In this document: one piece after another, positions 8,858-17,539 of the stretch
Layout of the letters: each line of letters begins with the position of its first letter
Numbering within the stretch: the first letter of the stretch is position 1
DNA from: Methanosarcina sp. UBA5
Lineage (GTDB): Archaea > Halobacteriota > Methanosarcinia > Methanosarcinales > Methanosarcinaceae
Length of the DNA: 64,000 nucleotides
Assembly: GCF_002505485.1 (NCBI RefSeq)
Contig: NZ_DAVG01000103.1
Span: forward strand, 13,784-77,783
Direction of reading: 5' to 3'
Position numbers and translations under genes: made by a program
The notes under the pieces: model-generated
Told to the model about the DNA's origin: nothing
The model's input: only the letters and a program-made list of their open reading frames with translations
Databases searched by the model: none

Positions 8858-8941
8858 ACAAACTATTATATGCTTTATCAATTTATATAGATTTCGGTAA
8901 ATATAGGGTATGAACACAAAAACCATAGCAAATATCTGCTA

Positions 8942-9298
8942 ATGTATCATGTTATTCTTGTTTGCAAGTATCGAAGAAAAGTCTTAGAGCCTATTAGCAA
9001 TGAGCTTAAGCTCACTGTAGCTGATATTGAAAAAGAGTCAGATTTTGAAATATTGGAGATGGAAACAGACAAGGACCATATACACCTACTTGTGAAAAGT
9101 GAACCAAAAGTTTCTATACTGTCTATAGTTAGAAAGCTGAAACAAGAAACCACAATTAGATTATGGAGAAGTCAAGGTAAATATTTGAAAAGATTCTATT
9201 GGGGAGAAAAGACATTATGGAGTGATGGTTATTTTGCCTCAACTATAGGGAACGTGAGTAAAGAAACAGCTGAAGCTTACATTAGAAATCAAGGTTAA
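8942..9298 (+). CDS. tnpA: TnpA, Y1 HUH transposase of the IS605-type element
   Basis: Small single-strand transposase. From the ATG at 8942 it has 118 residues with YHVILVCKYRRKVL, the HUH pair in DKDHIHLLVK, GYFASTIGNVSKE and the catalytic Tyr in ETAEAYI. The frame stays open upstream to 8891 and there encodes HSKYLL directly before the ATG. This fits the conserved (H)SxYxLxYHV start of the family. There is no in-frame ATG, GTG or TTG in that stretch; an ATA at 8903 sits where a start would be expected. So either a non-standard start is used, or the gene has lost its start and makes a shortened protein from 8942. Confidence 0.9.
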   Translation: MYHVILVCKYRRKVLEPISNELKLTVADIEKESDFEILEMETDKDHIHLLVKSEPKVSILSIVRKLKQETTIRLWRSQGKYLKRFYWGEKTLWSDGYFASTIGNVSKETAEAYIRNQG

Positions 9299-9314
9299 AG
9301 TTGACGGCATTCAT

Positions 9315-9337
9315 CCCCTAGGCTAAAGACCTAGGGG
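9315..9337. repeat. Right IS-end hairpin
   Basis: CCCCTAGG (9315-9322) pairs with CCTAGGGG (9330-9337) around CTAAAGA. It lies about 15 bases after the tnpA stop and is the counterpart of 7645-7667. Confidence 0.85.
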
Positions 9338-9583
9338 TTTCCTACCTTAAGATTTATAAAGGACTTCATCTGAAGTTTTTATTTTTGTGTAAGCATTATT
9401 AGTAATATGGCATAGATTTCAAATACTTCATTGTGGTATGATAAACTATTTTGGCTAGATATATAAAATTAATAAAATTTCCCCAAAAACATTTACAAAT
9501 TTCTTATTTATGGAATGCATTTCAAAAGTTGACTTTTCAATCTTTGATCTTATTTAATGTATTGATGGAGGTAACTGAAATCT

Positions 9584-9853
9584 ATGCTGACTGAACCCGA
9601 TCAAATAATCCAACTTGTATCAAGTTTATTAGCGTTAATCCTTTTTGTTATTTCCCTTCTTGCATATTGTCGAGAGCGTAGAAAGAAGCTTTTTATTTTA
9701 TCTTCAGCGTTTTTTTTCTATTCAACAATGAATTTCTTGGATGCAGCAGATATTTTTTTCCCTCACGCGGGTGAATATCCCGAAGTTTGGGGAAGTTTAC
9801 TAAACTTCGTAGTGCTTGCTTTATTTTTCCTTTCTATGATCACAAAAGAGTAG
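9584..9853 (+). CDS. Small membrane protein upstream of a winged-helix regulator
   Basis: An 89-residue protein with three hydrophobic segments (~9-28, ~37-55, ~68-84) and a basic turn CRERRKK between the first two, suggesting membrane insertion. No enzyme motif was found. A TGGAGGT site precedes the ATG. The stop is TAG, followed after 7 bases by the start of the winged-helix gene, so the pair is almost certainly one transcript. It may sense or tether for the regulator; that is inference. Function unknown. Confidence 0.75.
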   Translation: MLTEPDQIIQLVSSLLALILFVISLLAYCRERRKKLFILSSAFFFYSTMNFLDAADIFFPHAGEYPEVWGSLLNFVVLALFFLSMITKE

Positions 9854-9860
9854 GGTAAAA

Positions 9861-10385
9861 ATGGAATTTGAACTCGAAACACGAAGAAAAATTTATGAAC
9901 AAATAAAAAAATCTCCTGGGATTCACTTCAGGGAACTTGAGAGGAGGTTGCAGATGGTAGTTGGCAACCTGCAGTACCACCTTCAGTATATGGAAAAGAA
10001 AAATCTGATAAGGGCTTCGAATGATGGAGATTATGTACGTTATTTCATAAAAGACAGGAGCTTAAGCGAAACCGAGAGAAAAATAATGTCTTTCTTAAGA
10101 AGATCCGGTTGCAGGCACATCCTTCTTCAACTTCTCAATAATCCAGACCTAAATAACAAAGAACTCTCTCAAGCTGTTGGCCTCTCTCCTTCAACTATTT
10201 CCTGGAATCTGAACAAACTTGTTGAAGCCGGAATAATTGAAAGGGAAAAAACCGGCAGAATAAGTAAATTCACAATCATTGACCCTCCCGCAATTGCAGA
10301 ACTCCTTATAAGCTACAAAGAAAGCTTTCTTGATACTCTGGTTGATGGTTTTATCGAAATGTGGGAATTCAAGAAATCTAAGTAG
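9861..10385 (+). CDS. Transcriptional regulator with two winged-helix domains
   Basis: A 174-residue DNA-binding protein. The first winged helix (~5-70) contains GIHFRELERRLQMVVGNLQY as its recognition region. The second (~78-150) contains LNNKELSQAVGLSPSTISWN followed by LVEAGIIEREKTGR as the wing. This tandem arrangement is common among methanosarcinal MarR/ArsR-like regulators. There is no visible ligand domain. It is paired with the small membrane protein upstream. The target is unknown. The iterons 600 bases downstream (10982-11038) are a candidate site, on proximity alone. Confidence 0.85.
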   Translation: MEFELETRRKIYEQIKKSPGIHFRELERRLQMVVGNLQYHLQYMEKKNLIRASNDGDYVRYFIKDRSLSETERKIMSFLRRSGCRHILLQLLNNPDLNNKELSQAVGLSPSTISWNLNKLVEAGIIEREKTGRISKFTIIDPPAIAELLISYKESFLDTLVDGFIEMWEFKKSK

Positions 10386-10981
10386 TTTGGTCGTCCATCG
10401 TTTGGTTGATATTATTTCAACGTGATCAAAATACAGCTTCCAGCTATTCTTTTCCGGTAAACTTAACACTTTTTTAAGAAACTTATAATATGGCACTTAA
10501 ATTGGATCACAAACCATGCTGTAGGTAATATAAGGAAAACATCAATCAGGTATTGCTGGACGATCAAAGTTTTAGGTTAGTCTCGTTATCAGAGTCCTAC
10601 TTCACTTGTTTTAAACTCTATTGAGATATCTTGGTTAGTTAACGTGGATGATCTATACACCAAATTCAAAATACGCTTGCAAGAGAATGTTGAATTGCGA
10701 GCTCAAATTTCATTAAGAGGTCAGCTGAATTATACGTTCTTAAAAATCAACCGGATAATAATGGACGATAACTTTTATGCTTACTGAACAAAAGTTGAAA
10801 TTATTTATGGTGGCGGGAAACATGGAAGAAACTTGGGAAACCCGCCACATTCTCCTATGGAAGAAGGTTCCGCCACATTCTCCTAGGGAGGAAGGTTCAA
10901 AATATTTTGTAGTGTTGATCCCGATTTTTCACCACAATAACCTTCAGTTTTCAGTCTTTGTTACGCATAATAACGATTCTG

Positions 10982-11038
10982 GTACATTATTCGAAGATTA
11001 GTACAATTGTCGAACATTAGTACAATATTCGAATAATT
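10982..11038. promoter_or_regulatory. Three 19-bp iterons, third copy of the operator-like array
   Basis: Three head-to-tail units: gtacattattcgaagatta (10982-11000), gtacaattgtcgaacatta (11001-11019) and gtacaatattcgaataatt (11020-11038). They are preceded by the same GATTCTG as at the other two sites. Consensus GTACAnnnnTCGAAnnTTA. No leftward gene follows immediately, so they may act on the rightward S-layer gene ~290 bases away or be a relic. Confidence 0.6.
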
Positions 11039-11220
11039 ATATTTTTGTGTAGTTGACGGATTTAATTTACCGATTACGTCGGTACTTATCGAAAATTTAT
11101 CAAGTTTCTGAGATTACATAAATCGAGGACCAAAAGAGATTTATAAGGAGCTATTTTATAAGAGGCTGTAAACTGATTTTCGGGATGAGGAGAAGTGAAA
11201 CTATCTTCGACAATGAACGA

Positions 11221-11230
11221 AATATATAAA
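11221..11230 (+). promoter_or_regulatory. TATA box of the major S-layer gene
   Basis: AATATATAAA about 100 bases before the start at 11327 predicts transcription from about 11255 and a leader of roughly 70 bases. TGGAGGAA at 11311-11318 is the ribosome-binding site. Confidence 0.55.
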
Positions 11231-11326
11231 TTTGATTGATGAAGAATGGTGAACCCCTTTTATTATTGATCCCGATAATTCTTCTTACATATAATAGATC
11301 TTAACAAATATGGAGGAAACAATAAG

Positions 11327-13390
11327 ATGAAGAGATTTGTAGCCAGTGCACTGGCGGCTCTCATGCTTCTGACTGTATTTGCATCCGCCGCAATGGCTGA
11401 TGGTAATAATACAACCTCAGCAAACAATACCCTTGAGATCCGCGGCCCTGTGTACAATGGCTCAAGTTTAACCGATATCCTTGCAAATAATGCATATGGT
11501 AACGGTACAGCTATTACAATGGATGCTAGTAAGTTTGCAGCATTCTTCTACGACATTGACAACAATGTGACAACAGAGTCTCTTTCCATTAAGAATACTT
11601 CCGATACTAAAGACAGAGTTATCGGGAAGGACGCTCTTGTCTATAAGACCACGATTGGGCAGACTGATTACAAGTACGGAGATTGGGGCAACTACAGCGT
11701 GCTCGGTTTCTTCGCAGACAAGTACATTCCGCTCAAATCTAATGACGCCAGCAAGCTCGCCAAGCTGGTTCTTGACAGCGATGACAAGTACACCTTAAAG
11801 ACTGGCGAGAAACTTGACCTTGGTGACGGCTACAGTCTCGAGGCTAAGCAGGTAGATGTTGACGGTAAGAAGGTCTGGCTTGAATTAGACAAGGACGGAC
11901 AGTATGTGGATGACCAGATCGTCTCAACTGATTCTGGAGACAGCACCTGGACTTGCAAAGTTGACGGTGTTCAGGGCGAAGACAATGTTCCTGTCCTGAA
12001 AGTCCATGTTAACCAGGTCTTCCAGGGTGCAGTCGACAGCATTGCTCAGGTCGATGGTCTCTGGCTCATTGACTACGCAAATGCTATAAAGATCAACAGT
12101 GACGATGAATACGGCAAACTCAACAACGTTGCTATCAATGGTCCAACCATTACAATTTCCAACGACGATACCATGACTCTGACCAAGGATTCTGATCAGG
12201 AAATCGGCCAGGGATTGTACTTCAAAGTTGCTGACTCAGACGACCTCAGATTCTATGCATACAAGCAGATCACAGAACCTGGAACTTATCAGGTCAGAGG
12301 ACAGGTTGCTTCTGGCGCTGCTAAGTGGGACGCATCCAATTTTGCAGGTTTCTTCTATGACCTGAAAAAGAATGTCCAGACAGAATCCCTTAACGTTACT
12401 AAAGTTGACGGAAATGTGATCCCCAAGAATGATCTCGTTTACAAGACCACTGTAGGTAATGTTGACTACCAGTCTGGAGATTTCAACGGATCTTACCCTG
12501 TTCTCGGCTTCTTTGCAGATGAATACGTACCACTCAAAGCCAGCGACGCTAGCAAGCTCGCCAAACTGGTTGTTGACAGCGATGACAAGTACACTCTGAA
12601 GACCGGCGAGAAACTTGATCTCGGTCAGGGCTACACTCTTGAAGCCAAGCAGGTTGACGTTGACGGTAAGAAAGTCTGGCTCGAGTTCGACAAGGACGGA
12701 CAGTATGTAGATGACCAGATCGTCTCGACTGATTCTGGCGACCATGTATGGACCTGTGAAGTTGACGGTGTTCAGGGCGAAGACAATGTTCCTGTCCTGA
12801 AAGTCCATGTTAACCAGGTCTTCCAGGGTGCAGTCGACAGCATTGCTCAGGTCGACGGTCTCTGGCTCATTGACTACGCAAATGCAATAAAGATCAATAC
12901 TGACGATTCATACGGCAAACTCAACAATGTTGGCATCAGTGGTTCAACCATTACAATTTCCAATGATGATTCCTTGACTCTTAGCAGGGACTCTGATGTG
13001 GAAATCGGCCAGGGAATATCCTTTAAGGTCGCTGATACCCAAGCTGATCAGCTAAGGTACTACCCATTCGTTGAGAAGACCGTCGGTAACGAAACTACTA
13101 GTGACAACAACACAGCCACCGGCCCAAGCATAAGTGGTGGTAATGTAAGCACTAGTGAAAACGCAAACGTAACTTCAGAAGAGAACGCAAACGTAACTTC
13201 AGAAGAGAACGCAAACGTAACTCCAGAAGAGAACGCAAACGTAACTCCAGAAGAGAACTCTACCTCTACTCAGGCACCAACCCAAGAGAATAACACAACT
13301 CAGGACGGCAAAAAATCCCCAGGATTCGGAGTTTTGTCTGGAATTGTCGGACTCGCTGGAGTTGTCTACCTCGTCAGGAGGAATAACTAA
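11327..13390 (+). CDS. Major S-layer protein (tandem S-layer duplication domains)
   Basis: Likely the principal surface-layer protein: 687 residues, with the architecture known for the M. acetivorans and M. mazei S-layer proteins. It has a signal peptide (MKRFVASALAALMLL...AMA) and two S-layer domains of ~275 residues (~40-310 and ~320-590). Their DNA is so similar in places (for example 11740-12110 and 12545-12915) that gene conversion is likely. An Asn/Glu/Thr-rich stalk follows with four EENANVTx units carrying NVT glycosylation sequons. A C-terminal membrane helix ends in RRNN (FGVLSGIVGLAGVVYLV). It has its own TATA box, leader and terminator, which suits high, monocistronic expression. 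The genes after it may act in envelope glycan or lipid synthesis. Confidence 0.95.
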   Translation: MKRFVASALAALMLLTVFASAAMADGNNTTSANNTLEIRGPVYNGSSLTDILANNAYGNGTAITMDASKFAAFFYDIDNNVTTESLSIKNTSDTKDRVIGKDALVYKTTIGQTDYKYGDWGNYSVLGFFADKYIPLKSNDASKLAKLVLDSDDKYTLKTGEKLDLGDGYSLEAKQVDVDGKKVWLELDKDGQYVDDQIVSTDSGDSTWTCKVDGVQGEDNVPVLKVHVNQVFQGAVDSIAQVDGLWLIDYANAIKINSDDEYGKLNNVAINGPTITISNDDTMTLTKDSDQEIGQGLYFKVADSDDLRFYAYKQITEPGTYQVRGQVASGAAKWDASNFAGFFYDLKKNVQTESLNVTKVDGNVIPKNDLVYKTTVGNVDYQSGDFNGSYPVLGFFADEYVPLKASDASKLAKLVVDSDDKYTLKTGEKLDLGQGYTLEAKQVDVDGKKVWLEFDKDGQYVDDQIVSTDSGDHVWTCEVDGVQGEDNVPVLKVHVNQVFQGAVDSIAQVDGLWLIDYANAIKINTDDSYGKLNNVGISGSTITISNDDSLTLSRDSDVEIGQGISFKVADTQADQLRYYPFVEKTVGNETTSDNNTATGPSISGGNVSTSENANVTSEENANVTSEENANVTPEENANVTPEENSTSTQAPTQENNTTQDGKKSPGFGVLSGIVGLAGVVYLVRRNN
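13157..13252 (+). repeat. 24-bp tandem repeat (4 units) in the S-layer stalk
   Basis: Four 24-bp units at 13157, 13181, 13205 and 13229, each containing AACGCAAACGTAACT and encoding one NVT sequon. Units differ by single bases only, so copy number may vary between strains. Confidence 0.9.
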
Positions 13391-13824
13391 AATTTCTGAT
13401 TGAAGGGTTTCCTAACCCTTCTTCTTTTAATTTTTATACTAATACCCATTGACTGATAGGGTTCTACACGTGTCATGGTTTATTTATTATAAAAGATATA
13501 TATTTTTCAATTAGTATCACTTTTTCAAATTTTCTGTTTCTCAATTAGAGTCAGGGTAGTAAATAGGTTCCATTTCCTTCAGCGAGTGCCCAGTGCAACT
13601 TTTATGCATTGACAAGAAGTAAATAAATTATTTGTAGAAATAATCTATACCGGCTAACGTGAATGGGCATATTTAAAAAAAGTAAAATGTGTACATGTTC
13701 TCCACTTTTTATATATAGTTGTTTTAGTCTATACAAAAAACCTAATAAACAGAATAGCAGTTAGAGAGATTTTATAATTATCTATTTTCAGATTAATTTA
13801 TTCAAACATTGAGGCGCATATTAA
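13391..13824. other. Intergenic region after the S-layer gene
   Basis: Contains the terminator at 13403-13435. A TATATATAG box near 13711 could serve the PAP2 gene. Nothing else was recognised. Confidence 0.4.
13403..13435 (+). terminator. Terminator of the major S-layer gene
   Basis: AAGGGTT (13403-13409) pairs with AACCCTT (13414-13420), 12 bases after the stop. It is followed by a T-rich run, TTCTTTTAATTTTT. Confidence 0.7.
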
Positions 13825-14655
13825 ATGATATCCTCAAATAAACTAGACTTTATAATAATGCTGTCTCTGATATTTTCAGTGCCAGCAGGCTATTATATTT
13901 TTGTGCCGGAACCTCTTCGGCCCAAATATTATTATAGAAATCTTGGGTCTTCTGGAATTTCAGATATTCTACCTTATGCAGTTTCGGCAACATTTATCTT
14001 TATACTCATGGATTCACAAAGAGAAATTTCAAATCTCCTGGGCCTGAGTCCCTCTCTCAATTATGATAAATATATGTTAATGCTGGAAGGCACTAGAGTG
14101 AGTATTTTTCAAAGTTTAGCCACTCCAATGCTGACATATTTCTGCGGAGTTGTATACTTGCTTGGATTTCCTTTCCTTTTGATCTTTACATTTATACTAT
14201 TCCTGTTTAGCCAGGATGATGAAGCTCTTAAGGAGTATGCAATTACTTTTATGCTCATATATCTGATAGCTTATATTTTTTACATATTTTTCCCCGTAAA
14301 TGTGACTGGGCATGTGTTACCAGGTATGGTTCCTTTGCTATATCAACTAAATCCGGCTATCTTGAGGATAGCAACTATCTGTAGTCCCGGTCTTAACAAC
14401 TGCTTTCCAAGCCTGCATGCCGCACTTTCAGTAATGGCAACAATATTTATACTTTTTAAGACAGATCTCAGGCGTTACAAAGTTTTTGCGGTAGGAACAA
14501 CCATTTTCATCCTTTTTTCAATATTATATCTTGGCATACACTGGATCACGGATATGATTGGCGGAATTATACTCGCTCTTATTTCTTATTTTGTAGCTAC
14601 TCGAGTTTTTAAAAAGAGGTTCAAGGATGAAAGTATTAATTTTTATATGCGGTGA
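13825..14655 (+). CDS. PAP2-type membrane protein, inositolphosphotransferase-like
   Basis: A 276-residue integral membrane protein with about six helices. It carries two of the PAP2/acid phosphatase motifs: CFPSLHAAL (~192) and the HWITD part of motif 3 in LGIHWITDMIGG (~239). The first basic motif, KxxxxxxRP, is not evident. Proteins of this branch resemble Aur1/inositolphosphorylceramide synthases, which move phosphoryl head groups between lipids. The 3' end overlaps the glycosyltransferase gene by 29 bases, so the two are translationally linked. A role in archaeal phospholipid or lipid-linked sugar metabolism is likely. The substrate is unknown. Confidence 0.85.
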   Translation: MISSNKLDFIIMLSLIFSVPAGYYIFVPEPLRPKYYYRNLGSSGISDILPYAVSATFIFILMDSQREISNLLGLSPSLNYDKYMLMLEGTRVSIFQSLATPMLTYFCGVVYLLGFPFLLIFTFILFLFSQDDEALKEYAITFMLIYLIAYIFYIFFPVNVTGHVLPGMVPLLYQLNPAILRIATICSPGLNNCFPSLHAALSVMATIFILFKTDLRRYKVFAVGTTIFILFSILYLGIHWITDMIGGIILALISYFVATRVFKKRFKDESINFYMR

Positions 14656-15760
14656 AGGGTTAGGTCACACCAGCCGCTGTACCGCATTGGGCCAGGAGTT
14701 ATTGGCTGCAGGCCACGAAGTTTATTTAGGAGCATATGGCTATTCAAAGGAATTTATTGAGAGAAAAGGATATAAGACTGTTGAGATACCTCCGGAAATA
14801 AAACTTGTAGGCGATTCCGGGTCTCTGGATCTGAAAAAGTCAGTAATATCCACCCTGAAAAGCGGGAGTGTTTTTGGCATTTTTAAAGTTTTGAGCTTAT
14901 TAAAAGAAAAGAAACCTGATATTGTAGTTACAGATAGTTATTTTACAGGAGTAGTTGCCTCAAAAATCAGAGTAATTCCTGTTTACCTTATGGTTAATCA
15001 GTCAAACATGGAAACTTTCTTTAAAAATGGAGGTGTTGTCCTAAGAACAATGGGCGGAATAATTAAACAGTTTTATACCTGCATTTTCAGAATAGTTAAC
15101 AGGATAATAATTCCGGATTTCCCAATGCCTTATACCGTATGCCGACTAAATCTTGTTTTTGAAGAAAAGGTTTCCAAAAATCTGTTTTTCAGTGGGCCTC
15201 TCACCCTTGAAAAATTTGATGATGTGAAGGCTGAAGTCTTGCAAAAACCCCATGTATTATCTTTAATAGGGGGATTTGGATATAGAGAGCCCATATTCAG
15301 AAAGGTTATCGAAGTTGCAAAACTCGACAGAAATATAAATTATACTCTCCTTTCAGGACCTAACCTAAATCCTGATGTTTTCTCAAACCTTCCAGAAAAC
15401 GTTACAATTAAGCGTTTTATTAATGACCAATTTCCTTATCTCAAGGCTTCTGATCTTGTGATCGCCCCAGGAGGACACAGTACTATAATGGAAGCTCTTA
15501 CTTTTGGGGTTCCGATGCTTTCGTTTCCTGATATAAATCATAGTGAGCAAGAAAGTAATGCTGCTATAGTAGACCTTGAAGGCTATGGTAGACGCATGGA
15601 TTACAATGCGTCTCCAGAAGAGATCCTTCAGGCAATAAGAGAGCTTTTAAAAGATAAAAAGATCCATCAGAAAGTTGAAGATATGAAAAAGTTATCTAAA
15701 GACCTGAATGCTACTGCAGCGATCAAAAAGCTCCTTGAATCAAACAATACCAGAAATTAA
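14627..15760 (+). CDS. Glycosyltransferase, MJ1255/MurG-like (GT28 fold)
   Basis: A 377-residue GT-B glycosyltransferase of the MJ1255 type. The N-terminal loop is FICGEGLGHTSRC (~6), with the GxGHxxR signature of GT28/MurG-like enzymes. The donor-binding half contains DLVIAPGGHSTIMEALTFGVP (~282), where GGHSTxxE is the sugar-nucleotide loop. GAGGT precedes the ATG, which lies within the end of the PAP2 gene. Together they suggest head-group glycosylation of a membrane lipid. The sugar and acceptor cannot be read from the sequence. Confidence 0.88.
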   Translation: MKVLIFICGEGLGHTSRCTALGQELLAAGHEVYLGAYGYSKEFIERKGYKTVEIPPEIKLVGDSGSLDLKKSVISTLKSGSVFGIFKVLSLLKEKKPDIVVTDSYFTGVVASKIRVIPVYLMVNQSNMETFFKNGGVVLRTMGGIIKQFYTCIFRIVNRIIIPDFPMPYTVCRLNLVFEEKVSKNLFFSGPLTLEKFDDVKAEVLQKPHVLSLIGGFGYREPIFRKVIEVAKLDRNINYTLLSGPNLNPDVFSNLPENVTIKRFINDQFPYLKASDLVIAPGGHSTIMEALTFGVPMLSFPDINHSEQESNAAIVDLEGYGRRMDYNASPEEILQAIRELLKDKKIHQKVEDMKKLSKDLNATAAIKKLLESNNTRN

Positions 15761-15826
15761 AATATAAGATTATTGTTATAATAACTGGAGATAATAAATT
15801 AAGAGATATAATTTTGGCGTTGTAAC

Positions 15827-15865
15827 AGACTACTAGAATTAGACTACTAGAATTAGACTACTAGT
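15827..15865. repeat. 14-bp direct repeat, about 2.7 units
   Basis: agactactagaatt occurs at 15827-15840 and 15841-15854, with a partial third unit (AGACTACTAG) from 15855. It lies between the glycosyltransferase and the flippase-like gene. Confidence 0.8.
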
Positions 15866-16015
15866 GTCATGAAAATTTAGTTATTGATAATCTAATGAGC
15901 TCAAAATCATTGTACTCTGATGAGAAGCTACTAAGATTATGCTCAACAATTAAATTGCCAAGACACTAGAATTGAAATAATTCTGAATAAGATTTAATAA
16001 CTGGATTGTGCTTTC

Positions 16016-17062
16016 ATGAAAAACCAAGCAAAATGGATAGCAAGCTCAATTTTGATCAGTATAATTTCAATAGTACTTGTCCTCATCCTTACTATGAATT
16101 CGAAAACAATTGAGATTGCCAGGGAGATTCGGCCTGGATATATATTAGCTGCGCTTTTTATCCATCTGTTTTCTTTCTTTATCTGGGGACTGCGCATAAG
16201 GTCAATGGCATCTGCACTCGGGCATAAAATAGATCTTAAAACTTCTGCCGAAATGGTAATTTCCGGCACCTTTGTTGCAGCGCTTACTCCTGCTTCGATA
16301 GGTGGAGAACCTTTGAGAATTCACCTTTTAAGACAGAGGAAAATGCCGGTTGGACAGGCTACTGCAGTTATTTTGGGAGAACGTGTACTGGACGCTCTAT
16401 TGATCCTGTTAGCTGTGCCTTTTTCGCTATATTTACTCCATGGTCTACTGTCAAATTCCAGTCTGGATATCGTGATCATATTAGGGGAATTCCTTTCAAT
16501 AATTATCTTTGCCCTCATGATATATGCGACCATGAAACCTCGTTATATTAAACTCGCCATACATCGGCTTGTGGAATGGACTGCGCGTCTTCTTGGTAAG
16601 AAAACTGGAGACAAATTACATAAATTATCAAAGTCAATTGACAGGGAAATTGACGAATTTCATGCAAGCATAAATATCTTTTTGACAGAAGGGCGTGCAG
16701 GCCTATATTCTGGGCTGATATACACAGTTATATACTGGATTGTGGAGTTTTCCTCTCTCCCGGTAATTCTTATGGGTCTTAATCAGGCTCCTTCAATACT
16801 CATTTCTTTCGCAGCACAGGTTCTGCTTATGATTGTTATAGTTATACCGTCAACCCCAGGTGCAAGTGGAGTGGCGGAACTTGCTGCAATTTCCCTCTTT
16901 TCAGTTTTTGTGCCAGCAAATATTCTTGGAATTACAGTGGCAGGATGGAGGGGTATTACATTTTATACGAATATTATTGCCGGAGGATTTGTGAGTTTTA
17001 AATTACTGAAAGATACGGAGCTGGTGAAGAAGTATCTAAACCAATCCCAAAGTGAAGTTTGA
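16016..17062 (+). CDS. UPF0104/lysylphosphatidylglycerol synthase transmembrane-region protein
   Basis: A 348-residue polytopic membrane protein of the MprF flippase-like/UPF0104 family. It has about eight helices. Family blocks include SGTFVAALTPASIGGEPLRI (~84), AVILGERVLDALLI (~121) and VIPSTPGASGVAELA (~278). The soluble aminoacyl-transferase domain of MprF is absent, so it is the membrane module alone. In haloarchaea such modules occur in N-glycosylation proteins such as AglD. It lies 255 bases after the glycosyltransferase on the same strand. A role in moving or modifying a lipid-linked sugar is inference. Confidence 0.9.
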   Translation: MKNQAKWIASSILISIISIVLVLILTMNSKTIEIAREIRPGYILAALFIHLFSFFIWGLRIRSMASALGHKIDLKTSAEMVISGTFVAALTPASIGGEPLRIHLLRQRKMPVGQATAVILGERVLDALLILLAVPFSLYLLHGLLSNSSLDIVIILGEFLSIIIFALMIYATMKPRYIKLAIHRLVEWTARLLGKKTGDKLHKLSKSIDREIDEFHASINIFLTEGRAGLYSGLIYTVIYWIVEFSSLPVILMGLNQAPSILISFAAQVLLMIVIVIPSTPGASGVAELAAISLFSVFVPANILGITVAGWRGITFYTNIIAGGFVSFKLLKDTELVKKYLNQSQSEV

Positions 17063-17539
17063 AAAGGATAAGGAACTATTTGAAATAAGACTTTATTCTT
17101 TTACTTATATCCTTCTTTTATTGACATCGATTTGTATATTTATTCAGTGTATATAATTACATAAACGTTTTTTGGATCTGACAACCTGTTAGTATCTGAA
17201 ATTATTGAAGAATTAATAGATCATCTTTAACTATGTTTCACCTGGTTTTAATTAAAAATTAAGATTAAGTTTTCTGTTTTCAAGCTCGTAAATAATAATT
17301 TTATTCCAAAAATTAAGATTTATAACTTTATTACTAATATGCCTGGATTTTATAAAGTTTACAGAAAATGGAAAAATAGTAGCATTCAAATAATTTCATT
17401 ATTTAACCTACTAATCCTGTCTTATGCAACAAACTTCATTCAGCGAGTCCTATCGGATCAATAAATATTTTTCAATTAACATTCTATACACACCTTCCAA
17501 ATAATTGCCTACGTGAAAATCGGAGCGAGGTTAAAGCTT
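17063..17539. other. Intergenic region
   Basis: AT-rich spacer of 477 bases at the start of the accessory patch. No gene, RNA or repeat was recognised. Confidence 0.4.

Larger units (their letters stand above)
7640..9345. mobile_element. IS200/IS605-family insertion sequence with divergent tnpA and tnpB
   Basis: The element carries a Y1 transposase gene (8942-9298, +) and a TnpB gene (7745-8857, -) transcribed away from each other. At each end is a hairpin with an identical 7-base loop, CTAAAGA: 7645-7667 on the left and 9315-9337 on the right. Subterminal hairpins without terminal inverted repeats or target duplication are typical of IS200/IS605. The exact cleavage sites cannot be fixed from one copy, so the ends given are approximate. 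It inserted just upstream of the promoter of the copy B membrane-protein gene. Confidence 0.88.
10386..11326. other. Long intergenic region upstream of the major S-layer gene
   Basis: 940 bases without a convincing gene. At 10810-10848 the inverted repeat GTGGCGGG/CCCGCCAC spans a 23-base loop. It runs into a ~28-bp imperfect direct repeat beginning CCGCCACATTCTCCTA (10842 and 10870). The iterons lie at 10982-11038 and the S-layer TATA box near 11221. A frame of 74 codons at 10777-11001 is built from the repeats and is not a credible gene. Confidence 0.6.

Noticed and set aside
10777..11001. 74-codon + strand frame upstream of the S-layer gene
   Set aside because: It is made of a duplicated repeat and an inverted repeat, ends in the iterons and has no recognisable protein content.
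12236..12808. Long antisense frame inside the major S-layer gene
   Set aside because: A by-product of the codon bias and repeats of the real gene on the other strand.
15827..15865. 14-bp repeats considered as a CRISPR remnant
   Set aside because: Units are back to back without spacers and too short.
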